A stretch of 64,000 bases of DNA from an uncultured Anaerolineae bacterium (GCA_905479495.1 CAJQMR010000009.1:62001-126000), one strand, 5' to 3'; positions 25,058-33,583 are shown, numbered from the stretch's first letter. Notes: generated by a model not told the origin, from the sequence alone. Program-made: numbers and translations.

Positions 25058-25975
25058 TCAGAGGATGTTGGGGTTCAAGATGATGTGAGCCATGACCCGA
25101 TCCAGTAGGCGGTCTATTTCTTTTAGTGGCACCTTTGGCGGGATTTCCAGGCGAACCGGTGGGTACTCTTGTAGCGGCCTGATGTAACAAAAACAGAACT
25201 TGTAAGCATCTACATTGTTTAGCGAATCGTGGCAGAACAGGCGCGTTCTCGCTCCCCAGGGCAGGGTGGTATGGAGCAGTTCTGCATCTGTGGTGCGCTC
25301 GGGTAAGGTGACATCAAGAAACTTCGCCGCAATTCGGCCGAAATGGTTAGCTCCGTTGGTGCTGTAGGCCACAAATGCAGGCTGAGGACCATTGAGGTTG
25401 GGCATCAGGTGTAGCAGTTCATCTGGCCAGTTGGCCGCAGTATCCAGGAAGCTGCCGCACCATAGGAAGATGATGTCGGGCGTTTTATCCAGCTTAGCGT
25501 AGATGCGTAATAAACTGGCTATTTCCTCGTGCAAGATTTCTCCGGTTTGGAAGTTGGCCGTCGGCCCAGGAAGAAGACTTCCCAACGATTTGAGGATTTC
25601 CTGTTGAGTGGCTTGATAATGATGCGAGTATCGGTAAAAGAAATATTCATCCGATCTGCCCCAGTCGAGGACTAACATTGGCTGGCGCACAGTCAGGAAG
25701 CGTTCGACTTTGAAGGTTTCCAGCAGCTCGTAGGCCCAATCTAGCGCCGTGGGCAGGTCTGCCCAGCGCGGCTTTTGGTAGGTGGCCAGCCATCCCTGGT
25801 CCTGGAATTCTTCTGAGGGATGGATGTAGGTTCCTGGTTCCCGGTCCAGGACAAGCGTGAGGTCTGTAGGGCTGAACTGGGGCAGGGATTCGAGAAAGAG
25901 GTGGATGGAGGCAATGGTTTCTGGCGGCACCGGCCGTGGCACAGTTGCTTTGAAGACGCAGGGTTCTCCAATCAT
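25058..25975 (-). CDS. NurA-like protein, function uncertain
   Basis: 305 residues from ATG 25975 (MIGEPCVFKATVPRP), with an AAGGAG ribosome site; an open extension to 26080 lacks one. The C-terminal part (TDAELLHTTLPWGARTRLF, YKFCFCYIRPL, PPVRLEIPPKV, LLDRVMAHI) follows the pattern of NurA nucleases, where a statement like LLxPGERSxLF precedes an RVEVP strand. The usual NurA DGS metal motif is not evident; VLDWGRSDEYF may be its altered form. NurA normally works with the HerA translocase in end resection, but no herA is in the window. Its 3' end lies next to the presumed transposon end, so it may be the attachment gene or part of the element. Confidence 0.5.
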   Translation of the reverse strand: MIGEPCVFKATVPRPVPPETIASIHLFLESLPQFSPTDLTLVLDREPGTYIHPSEEFQDQGWLATYQKPRWADLPTALDWAYELLETFKVERFLTVRQPMLVLDWGRSDEYFFYRYSHHYQATQQEILKSLGSLLPGPTANFQTGEILHEEIASLLRIYAKLDKTPDIIFLWCGSFLDTAANWPDELLHLMPNLNGPQPAFVAYSTNGANHFGRIAAKFLDVTLPERTTDAELLHTTLPWGARTRLFCHDSLNNVDAYKFCFCYIRPLQEYPPVRLEIPPKVPLKEIDRLLDRVMAHIILNPNIL

Positions 25976-26688
25976 ATCGTACTCCTTTGTATATTGAAGT
26001 GGGTAGAAGAAGAGACAACCACATAAAAAAGTGCCGCCTCCCGAAACGAGAAGCGGCGCCAGAATAAGCATCGTTGACACAAAATTTCATTTGTGATACA
26101 CAATGATCCGCAAATGCCTTTTTGGTATACTTTGCTCAGCCCGGTACCTGTTGTGGCAGGTTTCGGGTTAGATGTTGGGTGGGTGTTTGCGCACCTGCCC
26201 GACATCGTCCTAGTTTATGTGGTTGTCTACGTGGGTATTATAGGGATTTGGGGAATTGATTGTCAAACCAAAATAAAAAGATCCTTTTATGAGTGGCCGG
26301 ATTTTTTGTTGATAACTCTACAATATGCTGTAACCAGCTTCCCGACTGCACCACCGAAGAGTCAACAGAAAATCGGCGCACTCAATAAAGCTTATGTTGT
26401 TTACACAGGATTGTAAATACTGTAAACTGTTTGTAGGCACCTCAACAACACCTTTTCTAAAAGCCAAACTCATATTTTCTAGAGGAGAATTGTATCTTCT
26501 GGTGATAACAATTTCTTGATGTTGGAATAATTGGCTTTGCCAATAACAAAATTTAGGTAAATTTTCCATACACATAGGATTAGGTTGAATCTTTTCGTTT
26601 ATCTAGTATATAAAAGAAAAATTTATTAGTTTAGCTACTCGACAGTCAAGTAATAAAAAACATCAGCTGTCAATTATTAGGTGACTTT
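25976..26688. other. Intergenic region with promoter, no convincing gene
   Basis: AT-rich. Short open frames exist, one with hydrophobic stretches at 26093-26416, but without ribosome sites or family resemblance. It contains an imperfect inverted repeat, GCCGGATTTTTTGTTGATA at 26296 with its complement near 26365-26384, and the promoter of the next operon. Confidence 0.5.
26585..26612 (+). promoter_or_regulatory. Probable promoter of the three-gene HEPN operon
   Basis: TTGAAT (26585-26590), 16-base spacer, TATATA (26607-26612), about 75 bases before the first start codon. Confidence 0.4.
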
Positions 26689-27339
26689 GTGCCCTTTGAA
26701 CATAAGACTATACTTATTCAGAACATTACCGTTGTTTATAAATCCCTCGATGTAAAAACGATTAATACTGGGAAGTTGAAAACTCTCTTTAAGGCGCCTC
26801 CTACTCTTGTCGATAGTCCAGAGTTGATATTGGCTGTGTATCCTAAATGGCCGCTAATTGTTCAATTCGCTGACGATCGCGTCCGAATTACGTTACAAAG
26901 AGAAATTAGCGAATTTGCAAATGTAGGCGTATTCGAAGGTGTTCAATTATGGAAGATTGCGCTTGAATGTCATAAGTTAGCCAAAAAATCAGAAATAATA
27001 GCTTATGGATTCAATTTTGATTTAGGAGTGACCCATACACAAGAGATTACCACTTTGATTCAAAGAGATTTTCTCTCCGATTCATCTAAGATAAAAGAAG
27101 TTTTAGGAGCAGATTCATTATCAATACTGCCCCGATTAAAATATAAGAAAAACCAGATTGACTATGATTTAATTCTAGAACCTCTCGATGGTAGAAAAGT
27201 TAAGATTCATTTGAATGTTCATTTTGAAGCAAGTGGATTTCCAGCACAAAAAGAATTAAAAGAATTATACAAACAGGAGTTTGAGTATCTCCTTAATATC
27301 ATGAGTGAGTTACTTCATGAAAAAAGTGAAGATGATTGA
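26689..27339 (+). CDS. Uncharacterised protein, first gene of a HEPN operon
   Basis: 216 residues starting at GTG 26689, with AGGTGA seven bases upstream. Mostly beta-rich with a helical C-terminus (KELKELYKQEFEYLLNIMSELL). Recognisable stretches are PELILAVYPKWPLIVQFADDRVRI and IAYGFNFDLGV. The phrase YGFNFD is echoed by YSFNFN at the end of the next gene, suggesting that the two proteins are distant relatives. It resembles sporadically distributed proteins of about 220-260 residues without known function. One base separates it from the chosen start of the next gene. Confidence 0.6.
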   Translation: MPFEHKTILIQNITVVYKSLDVKTINTGKLKTLFKAPPTLVDSPELILAVYPKWPLIVQFADDRVRITLQREISEFANVGVFEGVQLWKIALECHKLAKKSEIIAYGFNFDLGVTHTQEITTLIQRDFLSDSSKIKEVLGADSLSILPRLKYKKNQIDYDLILEPLDGRKVKIHLNVHFEASGFPAQKELKELYKQEFEYLLNIMSELLHEKSEDD

Positions 27340-27340
27340 T

Positions 27341-27940
27341 ATGAAAACCACCTACGAAAGTACTCAAGCTGCAAGTAGCATGTACCAATCATACCTTTCT
27401 GATGAACGAGAAACCTGGGATTGGGAACATTTGCAATCTATAATGGGTACGAGCGTGCCTACCCTTACAAGCATTTTTCCCACTTTTACCCATCGCATAA
27501 GAGGTCAGGATACATTAAATTTGGGGAATCAAGTAGACTGGGCAAATTTAAAGATTTCAATTTCGAATCTAAAATTGTTTGAAGGCTACCATAGTCCAAG
27601 TTTTGAACCTTTGACTACTACAATTAACCTTCCTCAAATTAGCTTTCGCAACTCGGAGGCTGTAGAAGATTATTTGTCAAAATATCCAGCGATTATTGAT
27701 TTTTTAACCGATGTATGGCCTGAACTTGTTATTCATTTTGGAAGATCAGTCAAAGTTGAACTGGAAGTAATGAGATATCCAGACGGATCTGCGCCTGATG
27801 ATCTTGTCGGTTGGATTCAATGTTTTGAAAATAATATATCTGAAGGCCTCACTAAGCTCGAGCAATTCGAACAAAAAGTATTTGATCAACAAGTAGAACG
27901 AGTGGGATATAGCTTCAATTTTAATATTGAATTTAAATGA
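27341..27940 (+). CDS. Uncharacterised protein, second gene of a HEPN operon
   Basis: 199 residues from ATG 27341 (MKTTYESTQAASSMYQSYL); the frame is open further upstream into the previous gene but the codon after TTGAT is the natural start. It contains LKISISNLKLFEGYHSPSF and FGRSVKVELEVMRYPDGSAPDDLVGWI, and ends with a helix plus RVGYSFNFNIEFK. No family recognised. The ATGA overlap with the next gene means translation is coupled. Confidence 0.6.
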   Translation: MKTTYESTQAASSMYQSYLSDERETWDWEHLQSIMGTSVPTLTSIFPTFTHRIRGQDTLNLGNQVDWANLKISISNLKLFEGYHSPSFEPLTTTINLPQISFRNSEAVEDYLSKYPAIIDFLTDVWPELVIHFGRSVKVELEVMRYPDGSAPDDLVGWIQCFENNISEGLTKLEQFEQKVFDQQVERVGYSFNFNIEFK

Positions 27941-28344
27941 GCTTTGAGTGGCAATATTATCTAAGGTTAGCGCAACGCCTTTACAGTGAGCTTCAAGGCT
28001 CATCTAATGGGGATACTTTTTCCTCCCATGAGACAGAAGCCCTTTGTCGTACGGTTGTTAGTCGAGCTTACTATGCTGTGTACTGTCTCGCCAGGAACTA
28101 CGCACAAGAGCATGATGGATATGAGTCTCATGGAAACGATCATCGAGAGTTACAGAATCATTTTACTCAAAATACTTCTCTCAAATTGAAATGCAGGATA
28201 GGAAATCAGTTAAGGCAGTTACACCAGAGTAGGATTAAAGCTGATTATTTTGACGAACTCACAGAAAGCGCAATTAATAGTGCTAGCAAAGCATTATCTC
28301 AAGCCTCCAGAATTCATGATAATTTGAAGGATCTTCAGAAATAA
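27937..28344 (+). CDS. HEPN-domain protein with RX5H motif (putative ribonuclease)
   Basis: 135 residues, all helical. RTVVSRAYYAVYCLARNYAQEHDG is the core of a HEPN domain; R53 and H59 form the R-x5-H motif of catalytically competent HEPN RNases. These occur as toxins in toxin-antitoxin and abortive-infection systems. The two preceding genes are coupled to it and would be candidates for antitoxin or sensor, but no nucleotidyltransferase (MNT) partner is visible. It overlaps the previous gene by four bases. Confidence 0.7.
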   Translation: MSFEWQYYLRLAQRLYSELQGSSNGDTFSSHETEALCRTVVSRAYYAVYCLARNYAQEHDGYESHGNDHRELQNHFTQNTSLKLKCRIGNQLRQLHQSRIKADYFDELTESAINSASKALSQASRIHDNLKDLQK

Positions 28345-28530
28345 TAAATATTCTTAATAATATTGGTGTTTTGCAAAGCTTGCTCTCAAATATTTGTACA
28401 ATAAAAGCCCAGACAAGCGTGAAGCTTTGTTTTAGGTAACAATACCTGTTACTTGGAACAATTTTCTCTCTCATAGTCCAAAAGAATTAGTTTTATACGT
28501 AATTATGTAATTATGAAAACGCTAAAACGC

Positions 28531-28568
28531 TTGAAATCTTTACAAGCCATCGTTTATAATGCTATAAT
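28531..28568 (+). promoter_or_regulatory. Promoter(s) of the SDH-protease operon
   Basis: Two overlapping possibilities: TTGAAA (28531) -18- TATAAT (28555), and TTTACA (28539) -18- TATAAT (28563). Both end 30-40 bases before the start codon. Confidence 0.55.
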
Positions 28569-28597
28569 GGCAAGTTTTCTCAATTGTGATGGAATTT

Positions 28598-29806
28598 ATG
28601 AGTAGAGAACAACGCAAGAAACTTATTGAGGCAATCGAACAAAAAAGAAAATCAAAGGTCATTACGTATATCACAAGTGACCGTCCTAACCTACAACAGC
28701 AAATCAATGAGGATGTCGTCCCTGTTTTGCATCAGCATATATTGGAAATAGATCCATCTCAAAGAACCAATCTGGACTTATTTCTTTATAGCCGTGGTGG
28801 TGACAGTAATGTTCCCTGGACTATTGTCTCAATGTTTAGGGAGTATTGTAATGAGGGTAAGTTCGATGTACTGATACCTTATAAAGCCCATAGTGCCGCT
28901 ACAGTTATTTCTCTTGGGGCAGACAGTATTGTTATGACCAAGAAGGCGGAACTGGGCCCTATTGATATAACATATGCTGGTCCTTATGATCTGACTAAGG
29001 AAAATCAGAGATTGCCAATCAATGTTGAAGATGTGAATGGTTATTTCTCATTGCTTGAACGCATCGGCTGCAGTAGTGCGGAAGAAAAATTGAGTGCATT
29101 TGAGAAAATAGTTACTTACGTTCATCCTTTATCTTTAGGACACGTCAGTAGAGCTTTGGAGCAAACAGAGCTAGTCGCAAAACGGCTTCTCAACACTAGG
29201 GCGGAACCTTTCAGCGGTGCTGAAAACGACAATATTGTGAGCCAGCTATCAGCAAAAATATTCTCTCATAGTCATGCAATTAGCAGATCAGAGGCAATAA
29301 GTATTCTAAACATGAAGCAGGTCGTTTTTGCTGAGGATGAAAGCGAAGACATTGAAGATGAACTTTGGAGACTATATGAAGCGTATAACGATTACTTTGA
29401 TTTACAAGAGGCTTTTGATCCCCAATCATATTTAATATCAAATAGTTTGAAAGAACATATCTGGGGAAAAATGCCTCTGGCTATTGTTGAAAGTGGTAAT
29501 AGAGTAGATACGCTAAATGTTGACGTTCGTGTAAGAAGTATCCCTCAGTTACCACCGGATTTAAAGATAAATCTTAGTAACTTTAGCATGTCGCCAATCA
29601 ATCTTGGAAATTTGCCGCCAGGTGTTACATCAGAACAATTACAGGCATTTGTAGAGCAAGTTGTCAGAAATAGCCTACAACAAACACTTAATATTGCAGT
29701 TGAGCAATCTGTCGAGAAATTGTTGGAAAAATTACCCACAGGAGGATTTGAAAGAACGGACTATAATCGAAAATGGAATACAGATAGTGGGGGTAATAAT
29801 GAATAA
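28598..29806 (+). CDS. SDH-family Clp-like serine protease
   Basis: 402 residues from ATG 28598 (MSREQRKKLIEAIEQ); GTG 28586 and ATG 28589 are in frame but the family begins at about this point. The crotonase-like/ClpP fold is shown by DLFLYSRGGDSNVPWTIVSMF and by FDVLIPYKAHSAATVISLGADSIVM with the nucleophile Ser99, followed by KAELGPID. This is the serine-dehydrogenase-type (SDH, SppA/ClpP-like) group of cytoplasmic or membrane-associated peptidases. A C-terminal extension of about 110 residues (LPPDLKINLSNFSMSPINLGNLPPG, in part) is not part of the protease core. The last codons overlap a small gene. Its place in an island with NACHT and HEPN genes suggests, but does not prove, a defence role. 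Confidence 0.75.
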   Translation: MSREQRKKLIEAIEQKRKSKVITYITSDRPNLQQQINEDVVPVLHQHILEIDPSQRTNLDLFLYSRGGDSNVPWTIVSMFREYCNEGKFDVLIPYKAHSAATVISLGADSIVMTKKAELGPIDITYAGPYDLTKENQRLPINVEDVNGYFSLLERIGCSSAEEKLSAFEKIVTYVHPLSLGHVSRALEQTELVAKRLLNTRAEPFSGAENDNIVSQLSAKIFSHSHAISRSEAISILNMKQVVFAEDESEDIEDELWRLYEAYNDYFDLQEAFDPQSYLISNSLKEHIWGKMPLAIVESGNRVDTLNVDVRVRSIPQLPPDLKINLSNFSMSPINLGNLPPGVTSEQLQAFVEQVVRNSLQQTLNIAVEQSVEKLLEKLPTGGFERTDYNRKWNTDSGGNNE

Positions 29807-30077
29807 AGAAAGTAAAAAACTAAATGCATCAGCAAGTGTTAAGCCTCAATTAAAGGCAACACCAAAACCAACAACTGATCCAAAGGCTAATGTTCAAGTT
29901 AGCATTAGTAACCCATCGCGTATGGAAAGCGGAGGGGAGAACGTCATTTTTACAAAGGAAATGTTTATCGATGTTCCTTTCAAGGTTTCTGAGCCAGTAG
30001 GACATGTGAATGAGGAACGAGAGGAACAAGGGCACTATACCATTGCGATAACCGCGGCAAAAAGTGTACTCACTTAA
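29799..30077 (+). CDS. Small protein encoded with the SDH protease
   Basis: 92 residues starting at ATG 29799, eight bases before the end of the protease gene. The first 40 residues are low-complexity, basic and Pro/Thr-rich (KPQLKATPKPTTDPKANVQ), then a short structured part with VIFTKEMFIDVPFKVSEPVGH. Coupled translation implies that it acts with the protease, as substrate, adaptor or inhibitor. No family recognised. Confidence 0.55.
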   Translation: MNKESKKLNASASVKPQLKATPKPTTDPKANVQVSISNPSRMESGGENVIFTKEMFIDVPFKVSEPVGHVNEEREEQGHYTIAITAAKSVLT

Positions 30078-30463
30078 GTAACTCTGCGAATATTCTGGGG
30101 GTATATAGCATTTACCAATATATACTCCCACTTGTGTTACCTCAAATTTCCTTCAATAGTATATGTGTGAAGGTTCCCTACCACATACATAAATTTCATG
30201 AGAAATGGAAAATCTTTGCATCGTTGTGATCAATCTGAGAGGGACCATACTCCATTTGAAGTGCCCGTTCATTAGCGTAAGCCGTTGTGCCTTTTTCTGC
30301 CTTGCCTCAACGATGTGAACTGTAGTTGACACCTTGCTGGATTTCCGAAAACTTCTACGATAGTAAACGAGGCAAGGAGTTGGCAAAGCTTATTCCCTCA
30401 TAGAGTAGTGACTATAACGGGGGTTTTATTGTTCCGTAGCTTACAGCTGTCGCCCATAAAACT
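30078..30463. other. Intergenic region with a hairpin and a short direct repeat
   Basis: No gene seen. GGGGGTATATA and TATATACTCCC at 30099-30133 form an 11-bp hairpin, probably ending the protease operon although no T-run follows. ATCGTTGTGATCAATCT at about 30218 recurs with one change before the gene at 31743. Confidence 0.5.
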
Positions 30464-31471
30464 ATGAACAAAGGTATAGAACAAAAGGTAAGGTTACTCC
30501 GTACTGATTTCGAATCTGCAGTGGGTCACCCTTTTGAACATTTTTATTGCCCTATTTTATTTAGGGACGAATCGGTGTCTCTATGCCAAGCCCATGTGGT
30601 AAACGAGGCTTTCAGTGGGTCTGCGAAGATTTGGACTGTCCAACGTGAAGACGTTGACAATTTCTTTGGGTCAAGGTTTGAAAGCGAATTCGTGTTGCTT
30701 CAAGAGCGGGGCAAGCATACCCTTGAAGAAATCCTTGCAGATAAGACGCTCTCAAAGAAATTGAAACCCAAAATTGTAGTGGGTGAGCAAGAGGTTCCGT
30801 ACTATCGTCCCACAGGCCCAGTCCCAGAACATCATACTGAACTGTTTCTTGAAGTAGAAGGTCGCCCCAAAATTCCCTTTGCGCTTAAGCTCTCGCAAAA
30901 CGAAGCACTTGCAACTCTTGAGCAAGGTTGGGGTATCAAATTTGACCCAGATGTTCGTCTTGCGGCTCTTGTGTCCCTGCTGAAAGCGGCCCATTTAACA
31001 ATGTTCGCACTCTTAGGGTACGTTTATGCCCTGTCGGCGGGCGGCTACTTTCTCGGATCGAATATCCTGGGGAAGTTTTTTCTGGCCAATAGAGGAAAAA
31101 GAAAGCCCGCAGTCCTCGATTATGCCAAGGAATATTTCTCAGAGTTTCAAAACCTTGTTAGACCTTTTGCGGTTGCGCCACCAGGCCTCGATGGTACCAT
31201 CTCTGATGGAATGCTATATCTTTGTACAGATGGCTCTAAACCATGGGGTTTTATTGTGCTTGTTCGAACTGGAGCAGACATGCATGGGGTGCTTATACCC
31301 ATGATCGAAGATGATACCAGTGCTGCTCGATATTTCTCGTTCTTACATGCCCCACCCCGAGAATTCCAGGCTAAACTTACAAAATTTGCTGGTGATCACT
31401 GGGAGATCTCCCCAAATTACCAGACTGTAAACTGGCCTGAAGCCAATTTCGAAGATTCAATTTCCAGTTAA
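30464..31471 (+). CDS. Uncharacterised protein with an HNH-like N-terminal motif
   Basis: 335 residues starting at ATG 30464 without a strong ribosome site. The N-terminal part contains HPFEHFYCPILFRDE and SVSLCQAHVVNEAF. Spacing of Cys and His is reminiscent of degenerate HNH/treble-clef motifs (C..AH), but a full HNH set is not visible. The middle has a long hydrophobic helix pair (LAALVSLLKAAHLTMFALLGYVYAL) and the C-terminal part is mixed. No family recognised. Single gene flanked by hairpins. Confidence 0.5.
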   Translation: MNKGIEQKVRLLRTDFESAVGHPFEHFYCPILFRDESVSLCQAHVVNEAFSGSAKIWTVQREDVDNFFGSRFESEFVLLQERGKHTLEEILADKTLSKKLKPKIVVGEQEVPYYRPTGPVPEHHTELFLEVEGRPKIPFALKLSQNEALATLEQGWGIKFDPDVRLAALVSLLKAAHLTMFALLGYVYALSAGGYFLGSNILGKFFLANRGKRKPAVLDYAKEYFSEFQNLVRPFAVAPPGLDGTISDGMLYLCTDGSKPWGFIVLVRTGADMHGVLIPMIEDDTSAARYFSFLHAPPREFQAKLTKFAGDHWEISPNYQTVNWPEANFEDSISS

Positions 31472-31620
31472 ATACAAATTTCTAATCTACAATTTCACGC
31501 CTCTACAAAATCCAAGAGTTGCAATGATGCCGATTTTTTGTTGACAGTTTCTTCCCCCTTTCTATTGGATTAGCATAAGCCCCTTTTTTAGAAGAACAAT
31601 AACACTGGTAAAATAAACGC

Positions 31621-31675
31621 AACAACGCCCCGCAAGTGTGAGAGCCAAAGGGGCGTTGCTTTATGCTTTTTATTG
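31621..31675 (+). terminator. Terminator-like hairpin
   Basis: AACGCCCC (31624-31631) and GGGGCGTT (31650-31657), flanked by CAAC/GTTG bases, then TTTATGCTTTTTA. Confidence 0.65.
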
Positions 31676-31742
31676 GATTGTCTAGATTATCTTACATGAT
31701 AAATCGTTGTGGTCAATCTAGGCAAACTGTGATTGAGTCAAC

Positions 31743-32834
31743 GTGATTGTTTATTTTTTGTTTGCCGACTTGCCGCAAACCATTTGTCGCATGATGTCCT
31801 TATATTCATCCGAAGATGAATGTGAATTCAATATGCAGGTGGAAACTGACGAACAAGATCAGGTTATTATAATCCTTAATGTTGAAGGTTGTATATTTGA
31901 GGCAGCTTTTAGAGCTTTACCTGATGTGTTAGGGTCAACAGCAAAAGTAGAAATCTACGATCCAAGTGTAGAATATTCCAGTCGCCAGCTAGTAAATCAA
32001 GTTGAGGCAGAACCATTGCTATATGCCTTTTACCAATTTATCAGTTGGTTAAGACACAAAAACCGCTTGGTTGAGTCCACAAATTATCTTTACAAATTTG
32101 ACCGCCTGCGAATAGACGCCGTTTTCCCAGAAAACGAACGCCCAAACTCGGCAAATTACACATGTCAAATTTTTGTGCCAGAGACCGCCTCCGGCTTCAT
32201 ATCATGGTGGCAAGAAGAAAGAACAGCACACCCAGGTTACTCAATGGATGGGGGAATAAAAGACAGGTTTTTCCCCAACATGTTGTTTGATAAGCGGGAT
32301 TTAAATAGTTACCAGTTGATCCTAGAGGGGCATGTAATAGATACGATTAGGGCAAGGATTGAGATATTGAATGGACAAGGTGGTAACACACCACCTAATG
32401 GGAGTGGCCATTTTGCACTAGGCACCATGTTAGGTCTGAAGGATGGTCTACAACTGAGATTTTGGAGCTTTACAACCGTTGGTATTGGCAGGATTTTTAT
32501 GCTTGAACTGTATGAAAAAATTAAAGTACGCTGGCCTGATGCAAGGATCGAAAAAGGCGACTGGTTAGATCGTCGAGCATATAAGCCTGAACAAAGTGGC
32601 GATATTGTTGTGAGGTGGGTAGATGAGGTAGAGGATGAACGCAAAGTAGATGATAGCTGGAGGGAAGAACCAACGACAAAAAATCCAGAAGATTGGTTTT
32701 TGCATCGCCTATGGAAAGAACAAAACGGTGAACGCCCTAAACCCCAGAAGTATATGGGTGAAAAATGCGCATATTCAGAAAAGCATTTTGGGCGAGAATA
32801 TCGTAAGTGGAAAAAACGGCATTTTGGTGAGTGA
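31743..32834 (+). CDS. Uncharacterised 363-residue protein
   Basis: Starts at GTG 31743; an ATG at 31791 is a possible alternative. Soluble, acidic N-terminal half (SSEDECEFNMQVETDEQDQVIIILNVEG), a middle segment with LLYAFYQFISWLRHKNRLVE, and a basic C-terminus (EYRKWKKRHFGE). FWSFTTVGIGRIFMLELYEKIKVRWP resembles helices of regulatory proteins, but no domain is recognised. The 17-base phrase upstream is shared with the region before the 30464 gene. A strong inverted repeat follows. Confidence 0.45.
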   Translation: MIVYFLFADLPQTICRMMSLYSSEDECEFNMQVETDEQDQVIIILNVEGCIFEAAFRALPDVLGSTAKVEIYDPSVEYSSRQLVNQVEAEPLLYAFYQFISWLRHKNRLVESTNYLYKFDRLRIDAVFPENERPNSANYTCQIFVPETASGFISWWQEERTAHPGYSMDGGIKDRFFPNMLFDKRDLNSYQLILEGHVIDTIRARIEILNGQGGNTPPNGSGHFALGTMLGLKDGLQLRFWSFTTVGIGRIFMLELYEKIKVRWPDARIEKGDWLDRRAYKPEQSGDIVVRWVDEVEDERKVDDSWREEPTTKNPEDWFLHRLWKEQNGERPKPQKYMGEKCAYSEKHFGREYRKWKKRHFGE

Positions 32835-32838
32835 TGAA

Positions 32839-32894
32839 GGGATCATCTGGGATCATTTAGGATCATCGGTTGAATCTTGATCCCAAATGATCCC
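32839..32894. repeat. Hairpin of GGGATCAT words after the 31743 gene
   Basis: GGGATCATCTGGGATCA (32839-32855) and TTGATCCCAAATGATCCC (32877-32894) are inverted copies with one mismatch; a third word TAGGATCAT lies in the loop. Probably a terminator made of a repeated word. Confidence 0.65.
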
Positions 32895-33130
32895 AAAAAT
32901 GCTTTGCATATCTCGACGTTGATTTATAATGTCTTTGGCAAAAAAGAGGCCCGAGGACTGGCCTTTATGGTGATTAATATTTACCATCCAAACACTTTGA
33001 TCTGATATACAGAGTAGGTATATGGAGTATTATTGTGAAAGGTTTAGGTTGTCTCGGACTGTGATAGATGACTAATGAATTTAGTGTGAGGGCAGGTTTC
33101 ATCAATCCCGATCAAGAGTTGAAATCATAA

Positions 33131-33157
33131 TTAGCACTCTTGATTAACGAGTGCTTG
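33131..33157. promoter_or_regulatory. CIRCE-like HrcA operator
   Basis: TTAGCACTC-N9-GAGTGCTTG. The left half is the exact CIRCE half-site, the spacer has the canonical nine bases, and the right half matches seven of nine (consensus GAGTGCTAA). It overlaps the -35 box of the promoter at 33155. HrcA would repress this promoter except under heat or protein-folding stress. No chaperone gene is nearby. Confidence 0.7.
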
Positions 33158-33183
33158 ACCTCACATTGCGCATCGGCTACAAT
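33155..33183 (+). promoter_or_regulatory. Sigma70 promoter under the CIRCE element
   Basis: TTGACC (33155-33160), 17-base spacer, TACAAT (33178-33183). Transcription would start near 33190 and run toward the two small Cys-rich genes. The stretch 32895-33583 otherwise holds only the antisense RNA candidate. A 72-codon open frame at 33306-33524 has no ribosome site and overlaps that RNA, so it is not called. Confidence 0.6.
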
Positions 33184-33390
33184 GTTTCTTGTGTTGTATT
33201 AATGCAGCAAAACTTGACCTGGCTATCTGAGAATCAGTGTTAGACTCATTTATAGGAAGTGGTTCTCATTCAGTAAATTAGCACAACTGTTTTATATTTC
33301 TAGACATGGATATTGCGGTCAGGTATAATTTAAAACATAATCAAATTTTGTTTTCTGAGAGGGTTCAGTATGTAAAAAAAGGCATCAGGA

Positions 33391-33470
33391 AAAAGAAAAA
33401 AGGCTTTGGTGCGGGCAACACCAAAACCTTTGGGACAGATACAGACGACGGGTTAAATGTCTGTTATATA
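33391..33470 (-). ncRNA. Candidate small RNA on the minus strand
   Basis: Promoter TTGAAA (33505-33500), 17-base spacer, TAAGAT (33482-33477). It ends in a terminator: AAAGGTTTTGGTG (33431-33419) pairs with CACCAAAGCCTTT (33411-33399, one G-U), followed by TTTTTCTTTTT. About 80 nt, antisense to the leader of the CIRCE-controlled transcript. Confidence 0.45.
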
Positions 33471-33583
33471 ACTTGTATCTTATCAGATTGTGAAATAGAT
33501 TTCAAGTACTATTCTTTTGAATAGTTACTCTTCATCTGTACTTCCCAACCTTTTTCTCAAGACAATCAAATAAAAAATTGGTT

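Noticed and set aside
26093..26416. A 107-codon hydrophobic open frame
   Set aside because: No ribosome site; hydrophobic stretches arise in AT-rich non-coding DNA; covers an inverted repeat.
33306..33524. A 72-codon open frame downstream of the CIRCE promoter
   Set aside because: Contains a long hairpin that serves as a minus-strand terminator, has no ribosome site and no recognisable fold.
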